Assembly (NCBI RefSeq): GCF_022524485.1
Contig: NZ_JAKXMK010000001.1
Coordinates: forward strand, 1-64,000
Origin: Pseudonocardia alaniniphila
GTDB lineage: Bacteria; Actinomycetota; Actinomycetes; Mycobacteriales; Pseudonocardiaceae
DNA: 64,000 bases
Direction of reading: 5' to 3'
Shown here piece after piece: positions 24,889 through 34,497 of this stretch (position 1 is the first letter of the stretch; each line of letters opens with the position of its first letter). The notes below the pieces were generated by a model. It saw only the letters and a program-made list of their open reading frames with translations, did not search any database and had not been told where the DNA came from. Both the position numbers and the translations under genes were made by a program.

Positions 24889-26324
24889 GAGTCGGGCCAC
24901 CAGACCTTCTTGAGGCGCCGGGCCCGGCGCAGGCCGATCAGGTAGGTCGCCGGGCCCTGGATCATCCCGAGCGCCTCCTGGAGACGCAGCCCCCGCGGGT
25001 ACGGCGCCGCCGCGACCGAGTCCTTCGATCCCGTGCGGAACTCCGGGCCGAACACGTGACGGACGCCCGCGGCTGCCTTCTTCAGAAGAAGGGCGCGTTC
25101 CTGCGGACGTGTGAGCAGCCGCTTGGCGAGCAGCGCGGTCAGCCCTCGCCCGTAACCGCGCATCTGCGCCTGCAACCCGGCCCCGTCCGCGCGGTGGCGA
25201 TGGAACGAGAACGCCGCAGGCTGGTACACGAGCGTGCCGCGGAGGGTGAGCACGTCCAGGAACAGGTCCAGGTCCTCACCACCGGCGGCCGGGCTGCCCG
25301 CGCCGAGTGCCTCGTCGAACTCCCAGCCCGGCGGGAGTGCGCTCTTCCGCAGCGCCATGCTCGCGCCGGTGCCGTAGCTGCCCAGCTCGTACGGGAACAG
25401 CGGGGATGACGTGGGTGACGCGGTGAGGTGGTAGACGCGCCGCTCGGTGCCGCGGCCGAACCCGGCTGCGCACTCGAACCACCACTGCCACAACGACTCG
25501 AGCTCGGCGGGCTCGACGAGCCCCGTCACACAGGTGACCGCAGGGTCCGCGAACTCGGCGCTGATGCGGCCGAGCCACGACGGCTGGACCATGACGTCGT
25601 CGTCGGTGAACGCGATGATGTCGCCCGTGGCGGCGCGCAGACCCCGGTTGCGCGCGTACGACAGACCGGGGCGATGTTCGGGCACGAGCCGGATGCGCGG
25701 CTCGTCGGCGTAGCGCTCGGAGATGAGGTCCGCCGTGCGGGGGTCGCTCGGCGAGTTGTCCACCACGACGATCTCGAAGTCGGGGTGGTCGGACTCCAGC
25801 AGGGCGTCGAGGGCGAGCGGGAGGGACGCCGGACGTCCACGCGTGGCGAGCACGACGCTCGCCCGGGCCTGCGGGATCGTGGACGGGACGACGGCGCAGG
25901 GGCCGGCGAAGCCGAGCAGCAATCCTTCGGGATCGACCTTCGGGCCTTCTGCTCCCAGCTCGACGCCGTCACGGACCAGGTGAGCCCTGACGTGGTCCTC
26001 GAGCTCGGCGCAGATCACCTCGGCGAGCGTCGCCGGTGCGATCCGATCGGATTCGAAGTCGAGCCAGACCACGCCGATCGGGACGTCGTGCAACAGCACC
26101 AGCACCCGCACCCCGCAGTAGGGAATGCCGCTCTTCGACGGGAGGCGCTTGACACCGTTCAGAGGTTCGGCGAGGTCGACGGTGACGACCTGGATCGGCT
26201 GGAAGGCCCCGTCGGCCGCCGGGGGCGTGCCGGGTTGTGCCCGGCGACCGTCACGGACGGAGGTTACCGACATCAGCTGGGCGGGCTTCGATGGTGCGGC
26301 AGCGGATTCGGGCTGGGTGCTCAT
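24861..26324 (-). CDS. Glycosyltransferase family 2 with an extra N-terminal domain
   Basis: 487 residues. The first 125 or so form a small domain of unknown role (VVTVDLAEPLNGVKRL ... GVVWLDFESDRI). A GT-A core follows: ASVVLATRGRPASLPLALDALLE, DFEIVVVDNSPSD, GLSYARNRGLRAATGDIIAFTDDDV (DDD metal site), then GGEDLDLFLDV for the acceptor side. It is a cytoplasmic or membrane-associated sugar transferase. ATG 26324 with GAGGAA at SD distance. The N-terminal extension may be a targeting or regulatory module. Confidence 0.87.
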   Translation of the reverse strand: MSTQPESAAAPSKPAQLMSVTSVRDGRRAQPGTPPAADGAFQPIQVVTVDLAEPLNGVKRLPSKSGIPYCGVRVLVLLHDVPIGVVWLDFESDRIAPATLAEVICAELEDHVRAHLVRDGVELGAEGPKVDPEGLLLGFAGPCAVVPSTIPQARASVVLATRGRPASLPLALDALLESDHPDFEIVVVDNSPSDPRTADLISERYADEPRIRLVPEHRPGLSYARNRGLRAATGDIIAFTDDDVMVQPSWLGRISAEFADPAVTCVTGLVEPAELESLWQWWFECAAGFGRGTERRVYHLTASPTSSPLFPYELGSYGTGASMALRKSALPPGWEFDEALGAGSPAAGGEDLDLFLDVLTLRGTLVYQPAAFSFHRHRADGAGLQAQMRGYGRGLTALLAKRLLTRPQERALLLKKAAAGVRHVFGPEFRTGSKDSVAAAPYPRGLRLQEALGMIQGPATYLIGLRRARRLKKVWWPDSQYHSSQRS

Positions 26325-26911
26325 GGCGGATTCCTCGATGGCGGGCCGGACGGTGAGCGAGCCGGACGGGGAGCGGGGGCCGGCGTCGAGCGAGCCGGAC
26401 GGGGAGCGGTGGACTGGGGACGGGCCATCTCGCCGGGCGGGGAGCGAACCGGACGATCTGGCCGCAGAGCGACGGACGACGATCTAGCCGGACGGGGACC
26501 GCGCGGGACGGTCCGGAGCCGGGACGCGCGTCGCCGCGCCGCACCTGCGCACACGAGGAGTGTCCACTACACCCTCACGCTCCTTCTTCCGAGTGATACC
26601 TGACCATCGTGCCGTATGTGTTTGTGTTGGCATACCGACCGGTTCCGACCCGCGCGTGTGCCACCGGGGTGACCCCCGGTCACGGGGAGTGAAACCCGGC
26701 TATCCGGACTTTCGCTGACCGACTGCTCGGCGTTACCGCGGATCGAGTCCTGCCACGCGCTGGCAGACGATCCCCCGGCGGGGGCGTACGACAGCCGTTG
26801 CATCGCTCGAAATCAGCGGGACAACGATCGGGCGCGACGTCGGGATGCTGTGGTTCAACCTTCCAGCGTGGACAGTCGCGCTATCCGGGGCCGGGGCTCA
26901 CCGACGGATGC
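26325..26911. other. Gene-free interval with degenerate repeats
   Basis: 587 bases between the GT2 start and the end of the DUF2470 gene. The first 180 bases hold imperfect copies of a GAGCGAGCCGGACGGGGAGC unit (listed separately). The rest includes a short A+T-richer tract around 26615-26640 (TGTGTTTGTGTTGG) and G/C palindromic runs. No convincing gene on either strand. Confidence 0.55.
26341..26500. repeat. Cluster of short degenerate direct repeats
   Basis: An exact 22-base unit (beginning GAGCGAGCCGGACGG, ending GAGCGG) occurs at 26355-26376 and 26388-26409, period 33 bases. Diverged copies follow at 26442-26455 and near 26485-26498, and a partial copy precedes at 26344. It lies just upstream of the GT2 gene. 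The 33-base period would give an SEPDGER-like repeat in one frame, but no gene is supported there. Confidence 0.7.
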
Positions 26912-27685
26912 TCAGCCGGTGCGCTGGTCTCCGCTGAACGGGCACTCCGTCACCTGCGCGGCCCGGCGTTGGAGGCCCCTCATGGCGGTGGGCAGCTCCG
27001 CCGGGCCGCGCAGGGGCGCCGGGAAGTTCAGTCGGGCGCGGCGGGTATCGGCCGGGCAGTCGATGCGGAACGTGACCCCGAACCGGTCGACGCGGATGGG
27101 CGCCACCGCGTGTGCGCCCTGAAGCACGGCGGGGTCGAGCAGGTGGGCGAGCTGCACCACCTGCTCGGGATGCGCGGTCAGCAGGTGTTCGACGACGCCG
27201 TCGCTCTCGGCGGCCAGGGGGTCCGGGGTGGCACGGGCGTAGGCGTCGGGATCGACCGGTTCGCCATCGAGGCGCAGCTGGGCAACCGTGATCCGGAGAA
27301 GCAGGGACGCGTCGGGCCGCAGCACCGTCTCGGCCGGCCGGTCCCAGTAGGCCGCGAGGAGCACCTCCAGTGCGGCGCGGACGTCGTCGGCGACCTCGAT
27401 GGTGCCGTGCACGGTCACGGAGCCGAGAAGGCGGTCGGGGCCGGGTACTCCGCTCACGAGGGCGCTGCACACCGTGGCGGGCACGATCTGACCGGCCACG
27501 CGCTCCGCGAGCGGTCCGTTCTCGTTCACCAGCAACACGAGAGAGCCGTCGGTGTCGACCGCGAGGGCGTCGAGTACGACACGCAGATCGGCTCCCACCT
27601 CGATCACTGAAGAAACGGCGTGCGACAGCACGGTGCGGGCGCGCTCGGCGGGGTCGGGGCCCGGCTGGACGGCTGGCGAGATCAC
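26912..27685 (-). CDS. DUF2470-domain protein under iron control
   Basis: 257-residue soluble protein. N-terminal part (about 10-95: ERARTVLSHAVSSVIEVG, VDTDGSLVLLVNENGPLAERV) and C-terminal part (about 145-245: ESDGVVEHLLTAHPEQVVQLAHLL, GVTFRIDCPADTRRARLNFPAPL) resemble the DUF2470/split-barrel family linked to heme or siderophore metabolism. GTG 27685 preceded by ACGGAGGAG. A 19-base IdeR-like box 17 bases upstream implies repression by iron. Known relatives bind or process heme-like ligands; the substrate here is inferred. Confidence 0.75.
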   Translation of the reverse strand: MISPAVQPGPDPAERARTVLSHAVSSVIEVGADLRVVLDALAVDTDGSLVLLVNENGPLAERVAGQIVPATVCSALVSGVPGPDRLLGSVTVHGTIEVADDVRAALEVLLAAYWDRPAETVLRPDASLLLRITVAQLRLDGEPVDPDAYARATPDPLAAESDGVVEHLLTAHPEQVVQLAHLLDPAVLQGAHAVAPIRVDRFGVTFRIDCPADTRRARLNFPAPLRGPAELPTAMRGLQRRAAQVTECPFSGDQRTG

Positions 27686-27701
27686 GCAACTCCTCCGTGA
27701 A

Positions 27702-27720
27702 TTAGGATCGCCTAACCTTA
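27702..27720 (-). promoter_or_regulatory. IdeR/DtxR iron box upstream of the DUF2470 gene
   Basis: On the minus strand the sequence reads TAAGGTTAGGCGATCCTAA. It matches the mycobacterial/corynebacterial consensus TTAGGTTAGSCTAACCTAA at about 16 of 19 positions, both half-sites included. It ends 17 bases before the GTG start, where IdeR-Fe2+ would block transcription. Confidence 0.75.
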
Positions 27721-27870
27721 GCTGTCTGTCATGAGATCGCAAGAGTCGTGATCGCCTGGGTCGCGCCCGCGTCGGGGATGTCTCCTGTTCCACCTCCCCA
27801 CCGCCGCCCGGCACGTGCGCGAGCGGGCCGACGGCCACTCCCATGGCTTCCAGGCGCCGCGCGTCGCCCG

Positions 27871-30711
27871 TCACCTCAGCTGCGCGGATATCCACCGGAT
27901 CACCGATCCCGCGATTTCCCCGGCCTCGTTGACCTGGCGGATGGCGGCCTCGAGCCCGTCGGGGTCCCTGGCGTCCACGGCTGACAGACAGGCCGCGCTC
28001 GCCTGCTCCGCGAGCGACTGTGCCTGCTCCCACAGGGCCTGCTGGTCGGGATCGGGGATGGTGAAGTACGCCCTCGCGTCGGTCGCCCACCTACCGATCG
28101 CGGCGCATCCGGAGCGGATTGCCAGGAGGCCGGCCACCTCGTCGTCGCGGATCAGCCCCAGGCCGTTCCCGAGTTCCTTGAATGAGTCGGCCAGCCTGAT
28201 CCGGAGGTCGTTCCCGCCGTAGCGGATCCAGGCGACGACCTGGGCGCGGCGGGCCTGTTGTGTGGTCGGGGCGAGGGCGCTCGCCGATCCGGGGCCATCT
28301 GTGGTGGCCGACGTAGAAGGGACGTAAGCGCCGATCATCGATGTGCCCGTCAGTGCGTTCAGCCCGAGGGCGATGACGACGGTCGACACGACGACCGCTC
28401 GGCGGATCACCAGAACGGTCGACGGCGAGCGCTCCCGACCCGTCACGACGACGCTTTGGTCGGTCCGCCGGAGAAGCCGGCGGACCGCCGCGGCGATCCC
28501 CGACACGACCAGCGCCACCGCCGCCGCGGCGAACACTCCGAGCCCGGTGGCCATCAGGATGACCGAGCCGACGACCGGCCAGGTCCCGGTGACGACCTGG
28601 ACGCACGACGCGATTGTGCCGGCGTCCGGCTGCTGCGCGAGGCAGCCGAGCCCGAACGTCAGCAGGATGATCCCCACGCTGCCCACGAGGCAGGCCGTGC
28701 CCGCCACGATCACCCCCACGAGCACGCCGTCCCGGGGCCGGACCGCCGCCGACAGCGCCGCGGCCCCCAGCGGTCCCACCAGGAGTGCTGCCAGGACCGT
28801 GGCCAGGTACGTCATCGCTGAGGAGATGTCCCGAGAGCCGAGCGGGACCAGCAGAGTGGCGATTGCGAGGCCTGCGGAGAGGAGACCGGCCGCCGTGCCG
28901 GCCGCGAGCATCCGCCACAGCGACGGTAGCCCGCTCCGGACCAGCCAACTCCCTGCCGTGGGTCCGATCCATGCGGTCAGCGGCACGAGCCAGAGAGCCG
29001 TGGTCGACCACACCAGCAACGGGCCGAGCTCCATCGTGGCCACCGCCAGGGAGCTCATGATCACTGTCACCAGTGATGACTCGCCGACAACCACGCCGCC
29101 GGGGCGAAGGGCCGCGTGGGCAACGACATCCGGCCGGAACAGCGAGGGTGCGTTCCAGGACGTCAGCCAGTACGCGAAGACGCCCGCGGTGGCCAGGAGG
29201 CCGACCGCCGCGGGCGGCCGTACCGAACGCGTCGGCACGGCTGTGATCAGCAGGCGGGCGCACTGCGCTGTCCAGCACGTCACGACTGCCGCGACGACAC
29301 CCATGAGAAGCGCGAACCACGGTGCTGTCGGTAGCCAGTGACCACGTTCCAGCGCTGTGCCGATGAAGAGCGTCCCGGTCGCCACTCCGGCGCCGAGCCA
29401 GATCCCGGCCCTGACACCTGACGGGGTCCTGCGCCCGGCCGCCACGGCGTGGGCGGCCCGTCGCCAGAGCGTGAGACATGTCGTGCCGGCGAGCAGCGCT
29501 CCGGCGAGTGCCGCGGTGCCGTGCGCGACCAAAGGGCTCGTAGCGACCTCGGAGCCGTACTGGAGATGGCCGGCGATCAACGCGGCGGTGGCGCCGGTCA
29601 GGAATGTCGGCAGTGCCGGTACCCGGAAGAGGTGTTGCGGATCGCGTAGTGCCTGCGCCCGGTGCGCCCAGCTCGGGTGCGTCGCGACGAGGGCGGCCAC
29701 GGCCGAGATGACCGGGCGTCGTGAGCGGGGAACGTCGTGCGGATCCCGGCCGGCTTCGTCCCATACCGAGCGAGAGGCACCCCAGTCCACGGCGCGCCGA
29801 TCGGCGTAGAGCTCGCGTGTTCTGAGAATGTCCGATCGGGACAGGTAGACGAGCAGCGCGGTGAACAGGTACAGCGCCATGGACCGGGCGTAGTCCGGGC
29901 CCGAGCTGGCCAGGTAGATGTGGTTCGGGGAGTCGGTCAGGAAGAACCGGCTGGTGACGAACAGCTCGACGTAGCGGGCCAGCGATGGCAGGAGCATCGT
30001 CAGCGCGAAGACACGCCAGAGAGCGATCGTGGCGTAGGTGATCCCCACGTCGCGGTAGCGCAGGTGGGCGAGTTCGTGCAGGACGATCGCGGCGAAACGG
30101 CCGGGATCGGTCGTCCTCGTGAGCAGGAGGCCGCCCGGGAGCGAGACGTACATGTTGCCCGGACGACCGAAGGCGACGGCGTTCATCGACCCGGAGGCCC
30201 AGTCCGCGACGAAGCACGCCGATGGCACGTCCGCACGGGCCGCGAGAGTCCGCAGGGCCTGTCCGGCCTCCGACGACGGGTCGACGGGCCGCAGTCCGCG
30301 CCGCCGGATCCTCCAGAGCGGCGTCACCCAGCAGAGCACAGCCGCGAGGAGGAAAACGCCCCCGACCGCCCCGATCGGTGCCCACCACGCCATCCCGTAC
30401 CGCTCTGTGCAGGCGTTGAGTGCTGCGGAGTTCCTCCCGCCGACTGCGGAGAGGTTTCCCATGAAGGATCCGCCGGGATCGAACCCGGCCGCGATGTTGC
30501 ACCCGGCGATGTCGTTGTTCGGGTCGCCCAGAAAATGCAGGAGGACGATGTGGGTGCGCATCATGGCGACCGTGCTCGCGGCGACCAGGACCACGAGCAG
30601 AACGAAGCGCAGCCCGGTGCCCGAACCGAGCGCGTGCACTCCCGCGGCCGGCTCAGCCGGATCGTCCACGCTGCCGGAGTCCGTCAGCGCGTCAGCGCGG
30701 TGTGGCGACAT
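27871..30711 (-). CDS. Large multi-spanning M48-family metallopeptidase
   Basis: 946-residue membrane protein. A membrane segment near 33-52, an extracytoplasmic loop with Cys (71, 101), and a second segment (about 109-130) lead to an M48 peptidase domain with zinc motif HELAH (His212, Glu213, His216) and the downstream Glu ligand in RELYADRRA near 297, flanked by SMNAVAFGRPGNMYVS. The remaining 600 residues are mostly hydrophobic, with about ten further segments, then a soluble tail (about 800-946). Usual M48 proteases (HtpX) have about 300 residues, so the long membrane part is unusual. It may act in membrane protein quality control or signalling. Coupled (TGATG) to the upstream 176-residue gene. 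Confidence 0.8.
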   Translation of the reverse strand: MSPHRADALTDSGSVDDPAEPAAGVHALGSGTGLRFVLLVVLVAASTVAMMRTHIVLLHFLGDPNNDIAGCNIAAGFDPGGSFMGNLSAVGGRNSAALNACTERYGMAWWAPIGAVGGVFLLAAVLCWVTPLWRIRRRGLRPVDPSSEAGQALRTLAARADVPSACFVADWASGSMNAVAFGRPGNMYVSLPGGLLLTRTTDPGRFAAIVLHELAHLRYRDVGITYATIALWRVFALTMLLPSLARYVELFVTSRFFLTDSPNHIYLASSGPDYARSMALYLFTALLVYLSRSDILRTRELYADRRAVDWGASRSVWDEAGRDPHDVPRSRRPVISAVAALVATHPSWAHRAQALRDPQHLFRVPALPTFLTGATAALIAGHLQYGSEVATSPLVAHGTAALAGALLAGTTCLTLWRRAAHAVAAGRRTPSGVRAGIWLGAGVATGTLFIGTALERGHWLPTAPWFALLMGVVAAVVTCWTAQCARLLITAVPTRSVRPPAAVGLLATAGVFAYWLTSWNAPSLFRPDVVAHAALRPGGVVVGESSLVTVIMSSLAVATMELGPLLVWSTTALWLVPLTAWIGPTAGSWLVRSGLPSLWRMLAAGTAAGLLSAGLAIATLLVPLGSRDISSAMTYLATVLAALLVGPLGAAALSAAVRPRDGVLVGVIVAGTACLVGSVGIILLTFGLGCLAQQPDAGTIASCVQVVTGTWPVVGSVILMATGLGVFAAAAVALVVSGIAAAVRRLLRRTDQSVVVTGRERSPSTVLVIRRAVVVSTVVIALGLNALTGTSMIGAYVPSTSATTDGPGSASALAPTTQQARRAQVVAWIRYGGNDLRIRLADSFKELGNGLGLIRDDEVAGLLAIRSGCAAIGRWATDARAYFTIPDPDQQALWEQAQSLAEQASAACLSAVDARDPDGLEAAIRQVNEAGEIAGSVIRWISAQLR

Positions 30712-31241
30712 CAGACAGGCGGCGGTGGCCCGGCCGATCCGTTCCCGGCGTCGTTCGACAGAACCTCGACCAGGGCCTCACGGACCCGCTCGATCTTGTC
30801 GGCCGGCACTCCCCGCTCCTTGGCGAGAGCGGTGACCTGGTCGCGGATCTCCGCGATGTGGTGCGCGGACAGCGCCGGCGGAACCGTCGGTGCAGCCTTC
30901 CCACGCCGTGCAAACCACCGCGCCCAGCGGGGCGCTCTGCGCCGAGCACCGTCGATCGAGTCGTCGACGATCTTCCGAACGGCTTGGTCGAGGGCTATGT
31001 AGAGCACCGGGCTGACGAGGACCGCCACGTCCTCCAGCCCGAACCCGAGCCGCTCGTCGCGCGCCGGGCCCTGGGACAGCCGAGCGACGATGACCTCGTC
31101 GGTCGCCCCGCTGAGACCGTCCACCATCGGCAGTTCCTCGGGAGCGGCCTGGGTGACCACGGCACGCACCACCGTGCTGATTCTCCGACCGGGAACGGAC
31201 CCGTTCTCGTTCTCGTCAGGCGCCATCGATTCCACACCCAT
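30711..31241 (-). CDS. Hypothetical protein co-translated with the M48 peptidase
   Basis: 176 residues, not recognised. The body has a hydrophobic stretch LEDVAVLVSPVLYIALDQAV (about 70-89), which may be an amphipathic or membrane helix, a basic patch RRRAPRWARWFARRGK, and a C-terminal helical part EIRDQVTALAKERGVPADKIERVREALVEVL. It ends in a Pro run. ATG 31241 is preceded by GGGAGGAG; ATG 31226 is an alternative. The stop shares a base with the peptidase ATG, suggesting a partner or regulatory subunit; this is inferred from linkage only. Confidence 0.7.
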   Translation of the reverse strand: MGVESMAPDENENGSVPGRRISTVVRAVVTQAAPEELPMVDGLSGATDEVIVARLSQGPARDERLGFGLEDVAVLVSPVLYIALDQAVRKIVDDSIDGARRRAPRWARWFARRGKAAPTVPPALSAHHIAEIRDQVTALAKERGVPADKIERVREALVEVLSNDAGNGSAGPPPPV

Positions 31242-31426
31242 CTGAGGGCTTCTCCTCCCGCCGTTGCGATGGACAGGAACCGTCCGGTTGCTCGACCAGT
31301 GCCGGCGACAGAGTCATCCGAGGTGCTCCCTCGCGCGCGGCTTGACCAGCGGCGGGATCACACGTGGCACCGCAAGATCGTAGCGCGATCGCGCCGGATT
31401 GATCCCTTTCAGCCGCTTCAACCGGT

Positions 31427-32803
31427 TCAGCGCGGCGCCGAGCTGCCGCGGGCCGGCAGGCTGCCTCGCCCGCTGCGCCCCGTGACCTTCCCTCCCGACA
31501 CGACGATCTCCCCGCGGCTCAGGACGTCGCGGGGCCAGCCGCGCACGGAGGTGCCGTCGTAGGGGGAGTAGCCGGCACGGCTCTCCCCGCGACTCCCGTC
31601 GACGACCCGCGTCTCGTCGGTATCCCAGATCACGAGGTCGGCGTCGGATCCCGGGGCGATCGTCCCCTTGCGGGGATACAGGCCGAAGAGGCGGGCCGGG
31701 TTGGTTGCGGTGAGCTCCACGAAGCGTGCCAACGAGATGCGGCCGGTGAGCACGCCTTCGGAGAAGAGCATGGGGCGCACGGTCTCGAGGTCGGCGACAC
31801 CGGGCCGGAGCCGCTCCAGTGAGGTTCGGGCTTCGAGCTTCTGCTCCAGCGTCCACGGAGCGTGGTCCGTCGCCACGGTGTCGACGGTGCCGAACCGCAA
31901 ACCGGCCCAGAGGGCGTCGACGTCGTCCTGCCGTCGCAGCGGTGGCTGGCCGATGTACTTCGCCCCGTCCTCCCGCTGCAGGAGATCCTCGGTGAGGTAG
32001 AGGTAGTAGACGGGCACGCCGCGGGCGCGGGCGGCCGAGCAGGCGGTGAGGGCCCGCCTGCTGGAGAGGTGCACGACGTAGATCGGCGTGTTCGAGACCT
32101 CGGCGAAGGCGATGAGCTGGGCGACCGCGGCCTCCTCCGCCGCGTCGGGGCGTGACTCGCCGAAGTGGCGGAAGTCTGCCGGCCCGCGCTCGAACAGCGA
32201 CGCCGTGCAGTGCCTGATCAGCTCGTCGTCCTCGCAGTGGACCATCGTGAGAAAGCCGCGGCTGCCGGCTTCGGCCATGAAGCGGTAGTACTGGCGGCGC
32301 CGGGTCTGGAAGGCGCCGAGCGTGGCGAAGACCTTGATGCTGGTCTGGCCCAGCTCCTGAAGCGCCGTCAGCTCGCCGGGGTCGAGGTGTTGCTCCTCGG
32401 TCACCACGGGGTGCAGCAGGACGTCGACGACGGCCTGAGCCCGCACGTCGTCGGCCACCCGCCGGCACGCATCGGCCAGTGCCTCGCCGGGACGCGGGAA
32501 GGTGATGTTGCCGACGGTGGTGACCCCGCCCGCGGCGGCTGCCCTGGTGCCGCTCTCGAAATCGTCGACCCACGGGTACGAGCCGTCGGTCAGCTCGGCG
32601 GGCGAGAGGTGCACGTGCCCGTCGATCCCGCCGGGGAGCACCAGGCATCCCTGCGCGTCGATCACGTGGTGCGCATCGATCGGGGAGGACGAGATGGTGG
32701 TGACGATCCCGTCGGCGATCGCGATGTCCGCGCGAACCACCGAGCCGTCGATGACGACCTCGCCGCCTCGGATCGTGGTGTCAGCGCTCGTTGCGGTGCT
32801 CAT
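31427..32803 (-). CDS. Cyclic amidohydrolase (dihydropyrimidinase/hydantoinase/allantoinase family)
   Basis: 458-residue binuclear-Zn amidohydrolase. Ligands in order: His63 and His65 (GGIDGHVHL), probable carboxylated Lys157 (SIKVFA), His189 (MVHCEDD), His245 (VVHLSS), Asp313 (ATDHAPW). It opens a cyclic amide: hydantoin, dihydropyrimidine or allantoin. With an NCS1 permease directly upstream and an M20 carbamoylase at 36212 it forms an uptake-ring-opening-decarbamoylation pathway. The loop after the lysine differs from the common SFKVFMAY, so the substrate cannot be fixed. It lies 39 bases downstream of the permease, same strand. Confidence 0.88.
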   Translation of the reverse strand: MSTATSADTTIRGGEVVIDGSVVRADIAIADGIVTTISSSPIDAHHVIDAQGCLVLPGGIDGHVHLSPAELTDGSYPWVDDFESGTRAAAAGGVTTVGNITFPRPGEALADACRRVADDVRAQAVVDVLLHPVVTEEQHLDPGELTALQELGQTSIKVFATLGAFQTRRRQYYRFMAEAGSRGFLTMVHCEDDELIRHCTASLFERGPADFRHFGESRPDAAEEAAVAQLIAFAEVSNTPIYVVHLSSRRALTACSAARARGVPVYYLYLTEDLLQREDGAKYIGQPPLRRQDDVDALWAGLRFGTVDTVATDHAPWTLEQKLEARTSLERLRPGVADLETVRPMLFSEGVLTGRISLARFVELTATNPARLFGLYPRKGTIAPGSDADLVIWDTDETRVVDGSRGESRAGYSPYDGTSVRGWPRDVLSRGEIVVSGGKVTGRSGRGSLPARGSSAPR

Positions 32804-32842
32804 CGCCGTTACCTTTCTCCTCCTGCGCTGCGGTGGCTCGGG

Positions 32843-34303
32843 TCAGGGCCGGACCGTGGCGCCTGCATCCTCGGCGGCCGCGGCGCGCGCCGGCACCGAG
32901 ATCGGCTCGGCTGCCACGCGTGCCCATTCGAACCGCGTGACGAGCAGTCGTGTGATCACGACGAACACCAGCCCGGTCAGGATCGGGGTGACGAGACATC
33001 GGAGCACCGCCTCCGGGAGGAGGAAATACAGGACTGCTCCGATCGCAGTGGACAGGACCGCCACCGGGTTGGTGCCGCGCAGATACCAGTACCGGCCCCC
33101 GTGTACGAAGAGCTGGGGCACGTCGATGCGCCACCGCTTGACCACGACGTAGTCGGCGACCAGCACTCCCGCGATCGGGGCGAACAGGCAACCGATGGCC
33201 ACACCGGAGATGGTGTTGAACCCGTCGATGATCGCGGGGAACGCGGAGATGGCGATGCCGATGGCGCTCGCGACCAGGGTGGACCAGAACCGTCCCAGCC
33301 TCGGGATCATGTTCACGATCGCGAGGCCGCCCGTATAGAGGTTCAGGACGTTGATCGTCCAGTTGTCGAGTACCACCACGATCAGGAGCGCGACGAACAC
33401 CACGCCCGACGTGGTGATACCCGAGATCACGTCGAAGGGGTTGGAGACCGTGCCCAGCGTGGCTGCGGCTCCGTAGGCCCCGAGCACCGCCGACAGCAGT
33501 GCCCCGAGGATCGCGGCCGCCATCGTGCCGATCCACATGTCGGCACGCGTGCGGGAGTAGCGGCAGAAGTCGGCTGCGTCGGTCACCATCGTCAGCCATG
33601 CCGCTGCCACGGAGTTCGCCCACACGGCGATCCCGACCCAGCCGAGCGTCGACGAGCCGTTGAACGAGAGGACCTCGCTCGGATGAAAGCCAGGAGCGTC
33701 GTGCGATACGAGCAGGTACAGCGAGAATCCGAGGACGACGACCTTCAGTGGTAATGCAATGCGAGAAAGGTGTTTCAGTGGGCCGTAGCCCATGGTGGCG
33801 ATGAGCACTTGGAAGGCGGCGAAAACGAGGCTCGTCGGCACGAGGGGGAGCGAGATTCCCAGCCACGCATGAAGGACCGCGACGATCGCCAGTGCACCGG
33901 CGATCGTCTGGAAGGCGAACTGGAATGTCGTGACGGCCACCCGCAGCAGGGACGCTATCCAGCGGGAACCGATGACCCCGTACGTCATCCGGGTGCTCAC
34001 CTGGCCCGGGACGCCGTGGTCGACGCCGATCGTCGCCACGATGATGTAGGGCACGAATGCCACTGCGATGCCCAGTGTGACGGCGATGACCGCGCCCCAG
34101 AACGACAGTCCGCCGGCGACGGCGAGGCCGCCGATCAGAATCATCCCGGGGTTCACCAGGAAGTTGAATACGATCGAGAATATGTCGCCCCAGTGGGTGG
34201 TGCGGGCTTCTTCCGGAACCGGTTCGATACCGCGTTGCTCCACGCCTCGGGGCTGTCGGAATCGCGGCCGCAACGACTCTTCGAAACGATCGGAATTCGC
34301 CAT
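32843..34303 (-). CDS. NCS1-family nucleobase/hydantoin/allantoin permease
   Basis: 486-residue transporter with about 12 membrane segments. Recognisable: GIEPVPEEARTTHWGDIFSIVFNFLVNPG near the N terminus, TIGVDHGVPGQVSTRMTYG, ADFCRYSRT, LDNWTINVLNLYTGG and VADYVVVKRWRID. NCS1 members (Mhp1, PucI, CodB) import hydantoins, allantoin or cytosine with Na+ or H+. Cotranscription with a cyclic amidohydrolase suggests its substrate. The start at 34303 is kept because the first residues match the usual N-terminal length. Confidence 0.9.
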   Translation of the reverse strand: MANSDRFEESLRPRFRQPRGVEQRGIEPVPEEARTTHWGDIFSIVFNFLVNPGMILIGGLAVAGGLSFWGAVIAVTLGIAVAFVPYIIVATIGVDHGVPGQVSTRMTYGVIGSRWIASLLRVAVTTFQFAFQTIAGALAIVAVLHAWLGISLPLVPTSLVFAAFQVLIATMGYGPLKHLSRIALPLKVVVLGFSLYLLVSHDAPGFHPSEVLSFNGSSTLGWVGIAVWANSVAAAWLTMVTDAADFCRYSRTRADMWIGTMAAAILGALLSAVLGAYGAAATLGTVSNPFDVISGITTSGVVFVALLIVVVLDNWTINVLNLYTGGLAIVNMIPRLGRFWSTLVASAIGIAISAFPAIIDGFNTISGVAIGCLFAPIAGVLVADYVVVKRWRIDVPQLFVHGGRYWYLRGTNPVAVLSTAIGAVLYFLLPEAVLRCLVTPILTGLVFVVITRLLVTRFEWARVAAEPISVPARAAAAEDAGATVRP

Positions 34304-34497
34304 CGAAGACCTCCGGGCGAGTCGGCTGTGGGCCGGTCGGACTCGTTCTCAGAAGGGCTCCCGCGGAGCCGATTGTCTTCGTTACCCTTGGTCAACTACA
34401 TCGACGTTGTCAAGGATCTCGGGCGAAACGACTGATTTGTCCGGTGTGCTGCGGTACCGGTGAGGGAGACGTGGTGCCCGGACCGTCGGGGTCTCGG

